Positions 12,071 to 24,070 are shown, counted from the first letter of the stretch. The stretch: 64,000 nt of DNA from Entonaema liquescens (GCA_902805475.1 CADCSX010000002.1:3534001-3598000), one strand, 5' to 3'. Translations and numbers: made by a program. Notes: generated from the letters alone by a model not told the origin.

Positions 12071-13195
12071 ATGGCTATTCTTGACGACTACTTAGACATA
12101 GCGCGACCGCACTTCAATCACATACCCAAGTCCGAGCTTTCAGTCACCGCTTTTCATGACAGTCTTCCATCCTTCAATCACCCGCGAACCAGTGCCTCCG
12201 ACCAGCAAGCTATCATCAACAGGTTAAAGCCATACACCATCATCTCGTCGATGCGGGAGCGCACCCCGTTCCCAGGGGAACTTCTAAGACAACTTCCTAA
12301 TCTAAAGCTGCTTCTAGCGACTGGCACGCAATTCGAAACCTTCGACCTAGCCACCGCTTCAAAACTCGGTATTAGCGTTGCCGCAGCCCCCGGCAGGGGC
12401 CGCACGGACGGCAAGCCGTCGCTTCATCCCGCGCGGCCCAAGCTCGACATCAAAAAGGGCGGCAGCCACCCGACGACGCAGCACGCGTGGGCGCTGATCC
12501 TCGCTCTGGCGCGCAACGTAGCCGCCGACGACGCGGCGATGAAAGGCCCGGCGAAAAGCTGGCAGTCGCAGCTCGCGATCGGACTGACGGGTGCAACGCT
12601 CGGCGTTGTCGGGCTAGGTCGGCTTGGCGCCGCGGTAGCCCGCATCGGTAGTCTGGCGTGGGGCATGCGCGTCGTGTGCTGGAGCGAGAACTTAACGCAG
12701 GAGAAAGCTGATCGGAAGGCTGAGGAGATGGGGCTCCCGGTCCGTGGGGGGTATGCCCTGGATAGGAGCGCGCCGACGTTTACGGCGGTGAGTAAGGAAG
12801 AGCTGTTCGCGACGGCAGACGTCATTAGCTTGCATTATGTCCTCAGTGACCGCTCCCGGGGGATCGTTCGCGAAACTGAGCTAGCCCGGATGAAGGAGTC
12901 CGCGCTATTACTTAATACCTCTCGAGGACCATTGATTGATGATAAGGCGTTATACGACGCGTTGCAGAAAGGCCGTATTCGAGGCGCTGCGCTAGATACG
13001 TTTGACATCGAGCCGTTACCTGCTGATAGTCCTTGGCGGTCGACTGAATGGGGCACTCAGGGGAGGAGTAACTTGATTATTACTCCTCATATGGGCTATG
13101 TCGAAGATGGGATTATGCACACTTGGTACGAAGAGACTGCGGAGAACTTAGAGCGATGGCTACGGGGAGAAGCGCTTCTTCATCGTCTTAACTAA
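12071..13195 (+). CDS. D-isomer-specific 2-hydroxyacid dehydrogenase
   Basis: A single-exon protein of 374 residues of the family that interconverts 2-oxoacids and D-2-hydroxyacids with NAD(P)H. The frame is open upstream to 11984, but the ATG at 12071 (context CATCAATGG) begins the recognisable protein. The dinucleotide-binding motif GVVGLGRLGAAVARIG lies about residues 178-193. The catalytic Arg sits in LLNTSRGPLID, the Glu region in FDIEPLP and the His in TPHMGY near the C-terminus. Between the N-terminal catalytic half and the helix beginning TTQHAWALILAL there is a basic, G+C-rich segment longer than in bacterial members, which is common in fungal homologues. It lies downstream of the HR-PKS in the same orientation and could reduce a keto-acid in that pathway, or be a general glyoxylate or hydroxypyruvate reductase-like enzyme. 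The substrate cannot be read from sequence. Confidence 0.88.
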   Translation: MAILDDYLDIARPHFNHIPKSELSVTAFHDSLPSFNHPRTSASDQQAIINRLKPYTIISSMRERTPFPGELLRQLPNLKLLLATGTQFETFDLATASKLGISVAAAPGRGRTDGKPSLHPARPKLDIKKGGSHPTTQHAWALILALARNVAADDAAMKGPAKSWQSQLAIGLTGATLGVVGLGRLGAAVARIGSLAWGMRVVCWSENLTQEKADRKAEEMGLPVRGGYALDRSAPTFTAVSKEELFATADVISLHYVLSDRSRGIVRETELARMKESALLLNTSRGPLIDDKALYDALQKGRIRGAALDTFDIEPLPADSPWRSTEWGTQGRSNLIITPHMGYVEDGIMHTWYEETAENLERWLRGEALLHRLN

Positions 13196-13851
13196 GGACC
13201 TTAGACTTTTCTCTAGAACTCATTGTTAGGTACCTAGATACTATATATTAGAGTATACTATGAGCATTACCACCTAGTTAACGCATAAATAAACCATCTT
13301 AGAGATAGTCCAGGTTACGTCAATATATATTAGATTGGAGGTTTTGTAACAGTATTTCTTATCTCAGTAAAACATGGAACTTCTATTCCTATTGGGTATA
13401 AATCTGCGGCGTAGCAAGCGGCAACACTTTTGTGTAACCTAAAATAGCTTCTAATCCTATTATTGTCCTTGACTCTTGAACGCGAGATGTAACCCATATC
13501 TGCAGACTCGATGACGCCTCGGCATTTAAACAGCCCTGATTATAGGGTTTTGCCTCTTGGGAGAGGTCATAATACGCTATAATGTTGAAAGATCGTACGA
13601 CTTAAGTTGGTTGTTGGTTATAACTATCTTGCAGACAAGCTAAGTTGGAATGTATGTGCGATCGAGTTGGTGAGGGGAAGTAATAGGCACTGGTGATGAG
13701 GTGACATCGTGACATTCTAGAGGGTTACTTAATTTCTGTAAAGCACGCCTTTAATCTTTTCTACAAGTCTATAAATATTACACGTTCTCCTGTAGGTAGA
13801 TTATCTGGTGTTCCAAGAAAGCGGCATCACAGCTTCGTGTTACCTACGACA
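13196..13851. other. Intergenic, no gene seen
   Basis: A+T-rich spacer between the dehydrogenase and the P450 pseudogene. I see only short meaningless frames and no repeat or RNA gene. Confidence 0.5.
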
Positions 13852-14675
13852 ATGAGTATAGTACACCAACTCGAAAGTGTAACGCAAGTGATGTTAGGTC
13901 AGGCCTTGGCCTTAGTCTTTGCTGGCCTAACGACACACGTAGTATACAATCTTTATTTTCATCCCCTAGCACGATTTCCAGGGCCATTCTTGGCACGAGC
14001 GTCACTGGTGAGGCTATCTTTCTAAAGTTCGAACCCCACTGATAACGAGGAGACTTGGATAGGCATGGCGTTTCTGGCATACAATGCGTGGACGATCGCA
14101 CCGCGACATACAGAGAGCACATGAAAAATACGGTTTGTATTTGTTGAGCCCAGAGGAAAGAGTGGGAAGGGGATAAAAGAGAACTAACTCTCGATACCTA
14201 GGACCTGTCTTCAGAGTTTCTCCTAATGAACTATCATTCGCATCCGTGAAATCATGGAAGGATATATACGGAATTCCGCCGGCCGGCTCGGAGCACCTTA
14301 TCAAGGGCGAGCTGTACGATACTTTTGGAAGCGGCTATGAAGAAGCTTGCATTGTCTCCGAGCGCGGTCCGAAGAGGCATTTGAAGAAGAAGAAGAACTT
14401 GACACCTGTTTTCTCAGTCAAGGCACTGAAAGAGCAAGAATCTATCGTACATAATTGCCTAGATGACTTTGTGAATAAGCTAGGTCCTGTGAGTAGGGAG
14501 AGCCGAGGCAAGGGCCTTAATGCTGTACATTGGTTAGAGATGGTCACCTTTGACCTGCTAGGAGAGATGGCTTTTGGCGAGGGATTCGGTTGTATCGAGA
14601 AGGGTATTAAGTATTAGGGTAGTGATTTGTTCTCGTTGTTCTATTTTTGGGCCTCTGCTGATATTTTGTGCAATA

Positions 14676-14684
14676 TTAAAGGAA
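14676..14684. repeat. 9-bp target-site duplication, left copy
   Basis: The sequence TTAAAGGAA directly precedes the left inverted repeat of the inserted element and recurs exactly at 18132-18140. A 9-bp duplication is the signature of Mutator-like elements. Confidence 0.8.
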
Positions 14685-14756
14685 GAATGATGTTATTTAT
14701 AGATTACCTTGCCAGCCCTTCCACGTAAATTATCCCATTAAACGGCTGTAAGTGAC
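14685..14756 (+). repeat. Left terminal inverted repeat of the MULE
   Basis: It aligns with the reverse complement of 18053-18131 over its whole length. Blocks such as TTCCACGTAAATTA are identical and most other differences are transitions, as expected from RIP. Confidence 0.8.
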
Positions 14757-17700
14757 TGACACGTTAAATTAACTAGTAATTATTAGTAAAATGATATGCT
14801 ATTATTTAAATTTATATAATCTTTAAAGTTTTAATTAATTTAAAGTTTATTTATAATTTTAATTTTAATATTTAATTTTAATATTAATAAAATAATACGT
14901 TTTAATATTTAAAATAATTGTAATGATTTTAATTAATTAATTTTTAATAATTAAAATTATTAAATTTTTAAATAATAACGAATTATTTATAAATTAAGTT
15001 TTGAATTTTTTTAATAAATATTAAAAATTATTTATTATTATTAAAGTTTTTAAAATTATATTATAAAGTTATTTTAAAAAGAATTATTTTAATTTTATTT
15101 ATTATAATAATTTTAATAAACGTAACGGTAAAAACGGTAATAATTTATTTATTTAAATTAATTTAATTTATAATTAATGTTTTAAAAAAACTTTTAAAAC
15201 CGTCGGTTTCCGTGTTAACCGTATAAAAAAAAACAAAAATTACTTTTAAAAAGTTAAAATGTTACGTAATAAAGTAAATAATTAGTTGTAATTTTTCGAA
15301 ATTTATTTAAACGAAAATGGAAAATTTTTAAAACATAATCACGAATTTATATAATTAACCGAATTTTATATAAAACACCATCATTTTAATGAAAAATTTC
15401 AACAATTAATTAAGGATTTTATACGAGATAATATTTTATAACCGTTAAATTTACGAACTTTTATTCGTAAAGTTACGAGAAAAAAAAAAAAACCGTCATT
15501 TAAAAATATTAATAATATACGTTAAAAAGTAAAACGCCGTATGCGAAAAAGTTTTATTATAACATAAGTTTTTATACGTTATTTTAAATAACATGTTTAT
15601 TTTTTTTAAATACGTATGAAAAACGACGATAATTTAATTAATTAATTAATGGTTTTTTTTTAAATAATGTTTTATTACGTTAAAATATAACGATTATATT
15701 TTTAAATTTTTAATATCGATAATATATATAAAATTAATTATTTTAAAATGCCGTTTTTTAATTATATAAAATAAATAAAAATTAATTCGATTTTTAATAA
15801 AGTATTTGCTTTTATTATAAACGAAAAAAAAAATAATTATAAATGAATATTAAATAACTTAATTATTTTATAAATAAAGTTTAAAGTTTTTAAATTTTAA
15901 ATTATTATTATTAATTTCGATAAAAAGTTTAAAAAAGTTGTAATTGTAACGTTTTTTAAAATTAAGTAATAATTTTATATTTTTCATATAAATAAAAACG
16001 TTATTATTAACGTTTCACGCAAATGGAAAAAAATTAAAAATAATTTTAACGTCGATAACGAAAAAAAAATTATTTTCGAAATTAATATATTTTAAGAAAA
16101 TTATCGAAAATTGAAAAAACTTAACGTTTTAATTAATTTAAATTATATATAAAATAAATTAATAATATTTAATGAAGAAATTAAAATTAATAATATACGA
16201 GTTATTAAAAAAAGTTTTTATTAATTATAAAATATATTAATATATATTTTATTTAAATTTATTTTTTTAATTACTTAAAATTATATAATTTATTTATTTA
16301 ACAAATTATAAATTATTATTATTAAATATTTAAAACATATATATTTATTTATACGGGAATAATAAATTATATATTATATTAATAAAAATCGACATTATAA
16401 CGTTAAAATAATTTCGTTAACGGAAATTAATTATAAAGTTTTTAAAAATTATATATTAAATAAAAACGTTAATTTAATAAAATTTTAAATAAATTTTAAA
16501 AAATTATTTAAAATTTAAAAAAAAAATTATTAATTATAATTATTTAATGATATTTTAAAAATTTAAATTTAATAAATAAATAAATGTTATTTTAATAATT
16601 TACTTAATTAAATTATAAAAAAAACTTTAAAATTCATTAATAATGAATATTTTATAATTAATTAATTAATATTTACCCGTTCGCGGTTAAATCTACCAAT
16701 TATCGACGAATATATATATAACGTTGTAAATGTTAAATTTTATTTAAATATACTTTATTATTACAAAATATATAAAAAAATAAATATTATTAAAAATAAT
16801 TTTAAAATAATTTCGTTATTTTTAAAAAACGTCGATTTTTATTAATATACATTAAATAACATCATTAATAAATCGTTAAATTTATTTTTATTAAACTTTT
16901 TTATAACCGTAACACGAAAACGGCCGGTTATAAAAACAATTATAACGTTAAAATAAATTATTAAATAAAAACTTAAACGAATTACCGAGAAAATTAATAA
17001 GCAAAAAAGGGGTTTAACGTTGTTACAACGATAAAATCGATTTTATTAAAAAAATATAATAATAACGCTTAATTAAATTAACTCAAATCGGGCTTTGTTA
17101 ATAATTTTAATAGTTGATTGTATCGTTGTAATAAAGTCATTTATACCGCTTCGTATTGAGTTACGTTTACCGAGGCGATTACAACGGTTTTATTTTATAT
17201 TAATGAAAAATAAAAACGAGGTAATATAAGTGGCAATTTTAATGGCGGTTTAAAAGGTTATTTTAATTAAAAATAATCGATTTACGTAATAAAAATTAAT
17301 TAATAATAATTATCAATAATTTTAATGGTTAATTAATTAAATATTAAAGTTTATTTATATGTTAAAAGTTTAAAAATTTAAATTTATTAAATATATTATT
17401 AAATGTTTAAAAAAAGTTATTTATAAATATTAATATTTAATTATATTTTAATTAAAATATAATAAATTTTAAAAATATTTATATTATTAAATACGTTTAA
17501 TTATAACAATTATATTAATATATTTATTTTATATTAAAAACGTTATTATTATAAAATATTTAATTGTAAATATTATTTTTTTTAATTAAAACGTAATTAT
17601 TTATAAATTAATTTTATTTATTTATAAATTAATTTTTTTTATTTATAAATTAACTTTTTTTATTTATAAATTGGTTTTTAAACATTTAATAATATTTTTT

Positions 17701-18052
17701 TTAAATTATAATATTATTTTATAAAAATTATATTTTTAAATTACTTGTTTTATAAAAATTTAAATAATATAAGTTATTTTAATTAAAAACGTTACATTAT
17801 TAAAATATTACTATTTAAATAACCTTATTTATAAATTAATTAAAGCTATTCGTAAATTAACATTTTTTATTTATAAATTAATTTTTTTAATTTAAATAAA
17901 TATAACCGTATATAATTAAAATTAATATTAATCGATACGTTTCGAAAAATAAAATTTAAATATATTAATTACTTAAAATTACCTTTTAATATAAATATAA
18001 AACAATTAATTATATAATAATTAAATTAAAATATTAAAATATAATAATTTTT

Positions 18053-18131
18053 AAGTCACTTGCGTACAGCTACTTTAGTAGGGTAATTTACGTGGAAAAA
18101 CTAGCATAATAATCTGTAAATAGCATTACTC
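18053..18131 (-). repeat. Right terminal inverted repeat of the MULE
   Basis: Its reverse complement matches the left end (14685-14756), with a gap of a few bases near the inner end. It ends exactly at the right target-site duplication. Confidence 0.8.
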
Positions 18132-18140
18132 TTAAAGGAA
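18132..18140. repeat. 9-bp target-site duplication, right copy
   Basis: TTAAAGGAA, identical to 14676-14684, immediately precedes the resumed P450 coding sequence. Confidence 0.8.
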
Positions 18141-18786
18141 TATTACAACTGGATGGAACTTATCTCAAACCATCTTTTTGATATTATGGCAATAGATAAC
18201 TTCAGACGCATACCAGGCCTAGGGGTTCTCGTACGATTGGCACTACCATACGTATCGTGGGCTGTGAGAAAAGAACACTCGATGTACAGCCGCGAGAAGG
18301 TACAAAGACGTCTGGACGCCGAGACACCTCGGCAAGATTTCTTCACGCATATCGTGAACAAGGTTCGAAACGGCGAGGTATCGAAGGAAGAAATGACGGT
18401 GCATGCCTCGACACTGATGTAAGACACTCGAAAATTCTACTGACAATACCTAAGTCTGCAGACGAGGGTCTAATAGTATGATAGTGTTGCTGGAGCCGAG
18501 ACGTCAGCGACATGTCTAGCAGCAACCGTGTACTATCTATTGAAAACGCCGGCTACTCTTGATAAACTTGTCAATGAGATACGCACATCGTTTTCCTCGT
18601 ACGAAGACATCAATGTCAAGACTGCCACGCAGTTGTCCTACTACGTTATGTCTGTGTAAGATGCTATTCCGGTATAATATGAAGCTGATTGATGAGTCTC
18701 TCGACTGGGAGGCTGCTTGTAAATGCTACATACAGTGGTGGAAGGCACCAGTAATGGTGCTATTTGAAGAATCAGTACATGAGTGA

Positions 18787-19092
18787 TGGAGATAATTGTT
18801 TAAGTTTCTAGCTTCTAGCATTTGAAATAGCAATTATCATATACGCTGTGATATATCTGCGTGCGTCCAAGTCGTATTGTACATCTTCTATGTTGAAGAG
18901 GAATATTAGGCACATTTTACGACAAAGACGTTTCACCTAGGTTTCCCCTATAATTACTTCAGACACTTTTCAAAGTCTGTGCGTCATGATTAAAGCACAC
19001 GCTATGGCCTATATACAACTATATTTGAAAGATGATCTCTGATTATCCGGTTGAAATCGTCTAACCCTTGAAGGTTTGGTAATATTTTCCCT
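18787..19092. other. Intergenic, no gene seen
   Basis: Spacer of about 300 bp between the P450 relic and the 3' end of the leftward MFS gene. I looked here for the missing P450 heme-binding loop and did not find it in any frame. Confidence 0.5.
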
Positions 19093-20941
19093 TCACAACG
19101 CATACCTATATTCTGGCCTCATCCTGCCACCACTTACATGAACAGCGTCGCCACTGTCTAACTTCTTGTTAAGCCGCCTAAAATACTCTCTTAACCCAAG
19201 ACATAAAATCATGAATACCGCCTGGCAGCAAGCAACTGTGATGAGCGCAGGTTTATACACGGGCGCATCTTGAGCTCTGAAGACTGCGGAGCTAATGATT
19301 CCTGCAAGGTTCTGTGCCATAAAGTTGAGGCCAAGTCGGAATGCTCTTCCAGTTGTCGTCGTAGTATTTGAGGCTACCCATACTGGTATCAAGATTCCAG
19401 GAGTGAAGTTTCCAAAAGTCAACAAGTACGTGAGAAAATATCCAACCTCAACATGTTTGACGAGATCGAGAACCGCAAGGAGTATCCAGGCCAGAAAAGA
19501 GACGAAGAGTGTTCCACATGCGATAGTGGCGCGTTGCTGGAGCTTGTCTGATACCCACGTCGTCGCTAGCTGGACGGCAGCGGCGGTCAGATTTGGGCCG
19601 ACGGTATAAAGATTCGCCTTTGATGGTGTGATGGCGATACGTTTGACAATAGTCTATGAAGCGTCAGCTTATGATTTAAAGTCTGCCATCATAGTTTCAG
19701 GTACACATACCGGTAAGAAGTTTGAACTACTTGCAACCCCCACTCCGTAAAGTAAAGGCATCAATGTGAATGCCCAAGTAGTCCAGTCCCTCGTCTCCTT
19801 TTTCGCATCTTCCCAGCGGAACTTTTTATCTAAATCCTGAGAATCTTCCTCTAAGCGCAATCGGGCTAATCGTTTTTCCTCGTCTGAAAACCATCGGGAT
19901 TTCTCAACGCTGTGTGGTAGGATGAAAAATAGCAGCAAACCAACACCGACGGTAAGCGCCCCTTCGATAATAAATAAGTCTACTATGTGTCAGTAATTGG
20001 CTGAGGTATAAGCTGGTAAGTTGGGAGTATGCTGTTGCTTACTATGAATGTGTTAGTATCTCCAAGTATAACTGTTATTTGAGATGTGAACTCACCATTG
20101 CCACCCTCGCAAGGCCTTGTCCCATTGAAAGACGGACCACGCGATCAATCCCGAAATGGCTCCCGCGATGAAACCCATACAACCGAATATGCTCGTCCTA
20201 AAGCTCAACTCACGTCTTGTATAGAAAAGACTACAGTAAAAGATAGCACATGGTAGAAATGCCGCTTCAACTGCGCCCATGAGTATTCTTGTCGCTAATA
20301 TCCCGCCGAAATTCTTCGTCGCGGCTGCACACATGGCCATAGCTCCCCAACAGGTCATGATGGTCGGGATTACCACGGCGGGGTTGAACCGCTTCGATAA
20401 GAGCATGAATGGTACATTCATGAGGGCGTAGGGGATGTACTTCGAATGAGTGTTAGCAATTTCTTCTTTTAATCAGGGGCTTCCGAATTTCGGTGTGCTT
20501 CGGGGGTAATAACCCCTTATTGAGTTTGAAAAGTAGATCCTATGCTCCGAGGAACAACTTTAATGGGTTTATAGAGCTTCTAACGTACGAAGAGTATCAA
20601 AAGAAGCGAGAATTGATTTCCCACGAGGCCCAGATCTTTCTCAAGCGTATCAGTCTTGGCATTCCCAAGGTTCGCTCGGTCGAGTGTATGCGTCAGATAC
20701 GCCAGTGCTATTATACTGATCAGTTATACTTAGATGAATCTCTTAGTCAAGGTAGATAGTAAAGAATACCCAGAGCCGGCATTAGAATTAAATCTGTTTT
20801 CCAGACTAGTCGTCTTTCGAGAGCTTCATCTTTATTTTTCTGGCTGTCAGAATCAGAAGCAAGAGCTGCTATGTTAGCCTCTAAGTTTTTCTCCGCGTTC
20901 GCCATTGCTGCTGAAATTTCGAACTTCAAGCTACGAGACAC
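19093..20941 (-). CDS. MFS transporter, DAL5/allantoate permease-like (anion:cation symporter family)
   Basis: Five exons on the minus strand: 20941-20770, 20707-20589, 20439 to about 20093, about 19975-19711 and 19653-19093. Exon 1 gives a charged cytosolic N-terminus and the start of the first membrane helix. Exon 2 has the family signature LDRANLGNAKTDTLEKDLGL. Exon 3 has YIPYALMNVPFMLLSKRF and the ILMGAVEAAFLP motif. Exons 4 and 5 hold the central loop and the C-terminal six helices. About 500 residues, the usual size. The family imports small organic anions, vitamins or peptides across the plasma membrane. The joint between exons 3 and 4 does not keep phase with the available GTGAGT donor and TAG acceptors: the reading LFIIEGALTVG is one base out. 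A one-base change or an unrecognised splice is needed. It is not of the drug-efflux type usually found in clusters. Confidence 0.85.
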
Positions 20942-21650
20942 GCGTGAATGTGGTCCTAAGTGAATCGAGGCTTGATAGACATCTAATAGGTATCGGGACG
21001 TAGGAAAGTAGTGAAATCGTTATAGGCTATCAACCCTCGTATTAAATCTTCATCTAAGGGTATTTAAGCAAGTATTTTGCTAGCCTTATGAAATGCGACA
21101 GAACTATGTTATTTTACCATGTGAAGCTTGGCCCGGAAACAATAGTTGATTGACTATTGTAGTTTATCATTCTAGACCTTACGCCTGAAAATACCACCGA
21201 TTTCGCTTAGAGTAGTCTCCCATTATTATCGAAAACTTTGGGATTAAGTCCCTTCCGACTAGAAGAGGTAAGTATGAGCCGACGCCTTTATTATCTAGTA
21301 TCTCTGGACGCGAACTACTCGGGTCGGTTAAGACCACTAAGAAACGCAGCTCTTATTATACGGCATCGGAGTATAGAAGCACGCAATCGCACTATAATCC
21401 AGGGATAGGGATTTGGGGACGGGAGAGACGTTTAGGATGTGACTGTGGGGGAAGACTAATGATTATAACTAACCCCTATCCTGCCGAGTCCCCATAGACT
21501 ATGCCCCACTTCGACCGGGGTGGACCGGGGAGGGGCCGGGTAGAGGGAGAGAATGTGATATTCCAAGCCAATATGATGTCTGTTTCACTTTTATAATCTG
21601 CATTGAAGATTCCAGCTTCAAGTTGAGGAGTTGCGATTAAATTAGTAATT
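20942..21650. other. Divergent intergenic region, no gene seen
   Basis: About 710 bp between the leftward MFS and the rightward dipeptidase, presumably holding both promoters. I see no convincing frame, repeat or RNA gene. Confidence 0.5.
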
Positions 21651-23234
21651 ATGGAAGGGCAGCAAGCTAACACAGAAAGCCCATCGCCGTCCAGCGATGG
21701 ACAGTCGCGGCCACAAAGAGGGAATCCAAGCACTCCCGAACAGTCACTCGTTGTCCACTCTCAAGCAAACAATTCAGGGTTCTTTTCGAGATTTCGATAT
21801 CACTTATTTGCAGCTGGGTTCGCCTTTCTACTAAGTCCGCTCGCCTTCATATGGCCAGGTCAATCACCTATCGATCCAACAAACTACGCCGAACGCACAA
21901 GAAGAGTCCTAAAGACAACTCCGTAAGTACTACAAAGATTCTAGCCAGGGCTATTACTGATTACTATCCTAAAGCTTGATCGATGGGCATAATGATTTAC
22001 CCTGGCAATTGCGCATAGAATTACAGAATCGCATATATGATGGACGAGTTGACTTGAACAAAAGACTCCTAGGTCATACAGACCTCCAGAGGATGCGAAC
22101 AGGGATGGTGGGAGGGCAGTTCTGGAGTGTATACGTGCATTGTGATGTTAACCAGCAACACTTCGAAGATCCATCAGTAAGTTATATTCGAGTTATACCG
22201 CTTATCACCTAGAAGAACTAGATACTAAGACCAGTTGGCAGTGGATTGTAAGAGATACTCTAGAGCAAATTGATGTCACTAGAAGGTTCATCGATGAGCA
22301 CCCCCAGAACCTCCAATATTGTGACACGGCAGCGTGTGCCCGTAAAGCTTTCAAGTCAGGCCGCATCTCCAGCATGATCGGCATTGAAGGTGGCCACCAG
22401 GTCGGGGGTAGTATTGCAAGCATACGACAGATGTACAATCTCGGAGCACGGTACATTACTCTCACTCACAATTGTGATAACTCATTCGCGACGTCAGCTT
22501 CTACCGTCGCTGCTGGGGGACCCGACAACGGATTATCCAAACTAGGATATGAGGCTATCAAGGAGATGAATCGGTTGGGTATGATGGTAGATTTATCGCA
22601 TGTCTCGCACCAGACGATGAGAGATGTTCTAAGCGTAGCCCGTGCGCCCGTCATCTTTTCCCATTCAGGGGCTTACAGTGTAACCCCACACCTTCGGAAC
22701 GTACCCGACGACGTCCTCCGAACGGTAAAGCACAACGGGGGCATCGTCATGGCAGTCTTCGTCAATCGCTTCTTGAAGATGAAAGATCCAGACCAGGCTA
22801 CCATCCACGACGTGGTAGATCACATATTCCACATCGCAGAGGTATGCGGATGGGACTGCATCGGCGTGGGTAGCGATTTCTCGGGAACCCCCTACGTGCC
22901 CATCGGACTAGAGGATGTATCTAAGTTCCCCGACCTTATACAGCTTCTAATGGAGCGTGGCGCAACAGATGAGCAGGTTCGTTTATTTGCGGGAGAAAAC
23001 ATCCTTCGCGTCTGGTCGAATATTGAGCAGAGGGCACGCGAGATACAAGCTACGGGAGAGAAGCCTGTAGAAGAGGAATACGAAGGAAGAGAGTGGCACA
23101 AGGGGATGAAGGACTCTCCGTGGATGCTAAGAGGGAGTAGACAAAAGGCTATTGAGGCTGGCGCTGCGGATAAACCGTACATGTTTAACGTAGATAAAGA
23201 AGGGAGACATAACCCGGCAGTCAAGGAGGTATAA
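21651..23234 (+). CDS. Membrane dipeptidase, peptidase family M19 (renal dipeptidase-like), membrane anchored
   Basis: Three exons (21651-21922, 21975-22176, 22242-23234) give 488 residues. Residues 1-45 are Ser/Pro/Gln-rich and cytosolic-looking. A hydrophobic segment at about 51-69 ([17 protein letters not shown]) is probably a type II membrane anchor. The catalytic domain shows the M19 zinc ligands in order: [43 protein letters not shown] and GVGSDFSG. The enzyme hydrolyses dipeptides or related amide bonds outside the cytosol or in the secretory lumen. M19 enzymes also occur in fungal epidithiodiketopiperazine clusters (GliJ type), where they trim glutathione adducts, but no NRPS or glutathione transferase is seen here. 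A cluster role is therefore only a possibility. Intron 1 uses an AAG acceptor. Confidence 0.92.
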
Positions 23235-24070
23235 ATTAACTTGTCAAACTGTTATACCAAAAGCGTTAAAATATTATACTTGCCTACGCCTTGATGAATT
23301 TATTTCCAGTTGTACCTAGTATAATCACCGAAACTCAATGGTTATAGAAGTTGACATGTGTTGATAGGTCTTAAGCAAGGTATGTTAAATCACGATGCCA
23401 TCCCACGCCCTCATGCAGCACACCTCGAAATTAGACATCAACTCCCACGTGGTACCTATGCGTCTCGCGTATTCTCCCATCTACCGGCCGAATCCCTACA
23501 GTCGGATTGATAATTCCCAAAATCGCCATCATTCCCCACAATGGCGTTATGTAGCTAGCTGGGGTTATAACCCGACTACCAGCGCGCTATGCTAGGGACA
23601 CCAGACCCGTCTGGTTGGATACCCCATTTCACGCCGACATTGATGTCTTCTCGGCAGGGTCGAGCCGAACGAGGCGCCATATCTGCCTAGGCGCGCATGA
23701 ACATGCCCCGAGCTGATGTCCGTTGGAAACTTGAAGAACTAGTTGACTAAAGGAGAAGCGAGATATGAGGTCTGGCCTAGATCTAAAATACGAAAATCGA
23801 AAGAGTAATGGCATGATAAGAAAAATGAAAGATGTCGTGATTGTGGAGTTTTGCTGCGCAAGGTCCTCTACTGAGATAGGAAGGGAGTGTGACGAGGTAA
23901 CAGGTCTAACTCCTATGGTCTTGTAAAGATACCACCCTTTGGAGGGGAACATCGGCAAGCTATCAGATCCCACCTTGTTCACCTTGCCTACATGAGCTCG
24001 AGGTGATACTCCATTAAATCTACTCGCGACGTCAAGTTGGATACCTCATGAGCTTCATCCACTTTTCAAG
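23235..24070. other. Intergenic, no gene seen
   Basis: About 840 bp between the dipeptidase and the P450, both rightward. Short frames here (for example 23395-23595) have no recognisable content. Confidence 0.5.

Larger units (their letters stand above)
14685..18131. mobile_element. RIP-degraded Mutator-like (MULE) DNA transposon
   Basis: A 3447-bp element is bounded by imperfect terminal inverted repeats of about 72 and 79 bp (14685-14756 and 18053-18131). Left begins GAATGATGTTATTTATAGAT and right, on the other strand, begins GAGTAATGCTATTTACAGAT. The repeats differ mostly by C/T and G/A transitions. They abut a perfect 9-bp duplication (TTAAAGGAA). The interior is almost wholly A and T, stops occur in every frame, and no transposase can be read. 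This is what RIP leaves of a repeated transposon. The size, long inverted repeats and 9-bp duplication fit the Mutator superfamily; fungal members such as Fusarium Hop are of similar size. The element interrupts a P450 gene. Confidence 0.85.
13852..18786 (+). pseudogene. Cytochrome P450 (CYP65-like) pseudogene split by a transposon
   Basis: The 5' half has three exons: 13852-14007 (membrane anchor plus YNLYFHPLARFPGP), 14063-14132 and 14202 to about 14608. They read as a fungal P450 of the kind found in secondary-metabolite clusters (EKYGPVFRVSPNELSFAS, FDLLGEMAFGEGFG). The frame stops at 14615. A 3.45-kb A+T-rich element follows, and the same P450 resumes at about 18141 (YYNWMELISNHLFD). It continues through an intron at 18419-18484 into the I helix (VAGAETSA) and is recognisable to about 18650. 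Only degraded fragments remain after that, ending near 18786. The ExxR, PERF and heme Cys loop are absent, so no active enzyme can be made even if the element were spliced out. The insertion sits at an intron/exon junction, and the splice phase across it is not restored. Confidence 0.88.

Noticed and set aside
14685..18131. A+T-rich block as a mitochondrial insertion, centromere piece or origin
   Set aside because: The inverted repeats plus an exact 9-bp duplication identify a transposon. The C-to-T/G-to-A pattern points to RIP, and 3.4 kb is far too short for a centromere.
20493..20759. Open frame of 88 residues on the plus strand
   Set aside because: It is antisense to exon 2 (LDRANLGNAK) and the 149-nt intron of the leftward MFS gene, which explains this DNA better.
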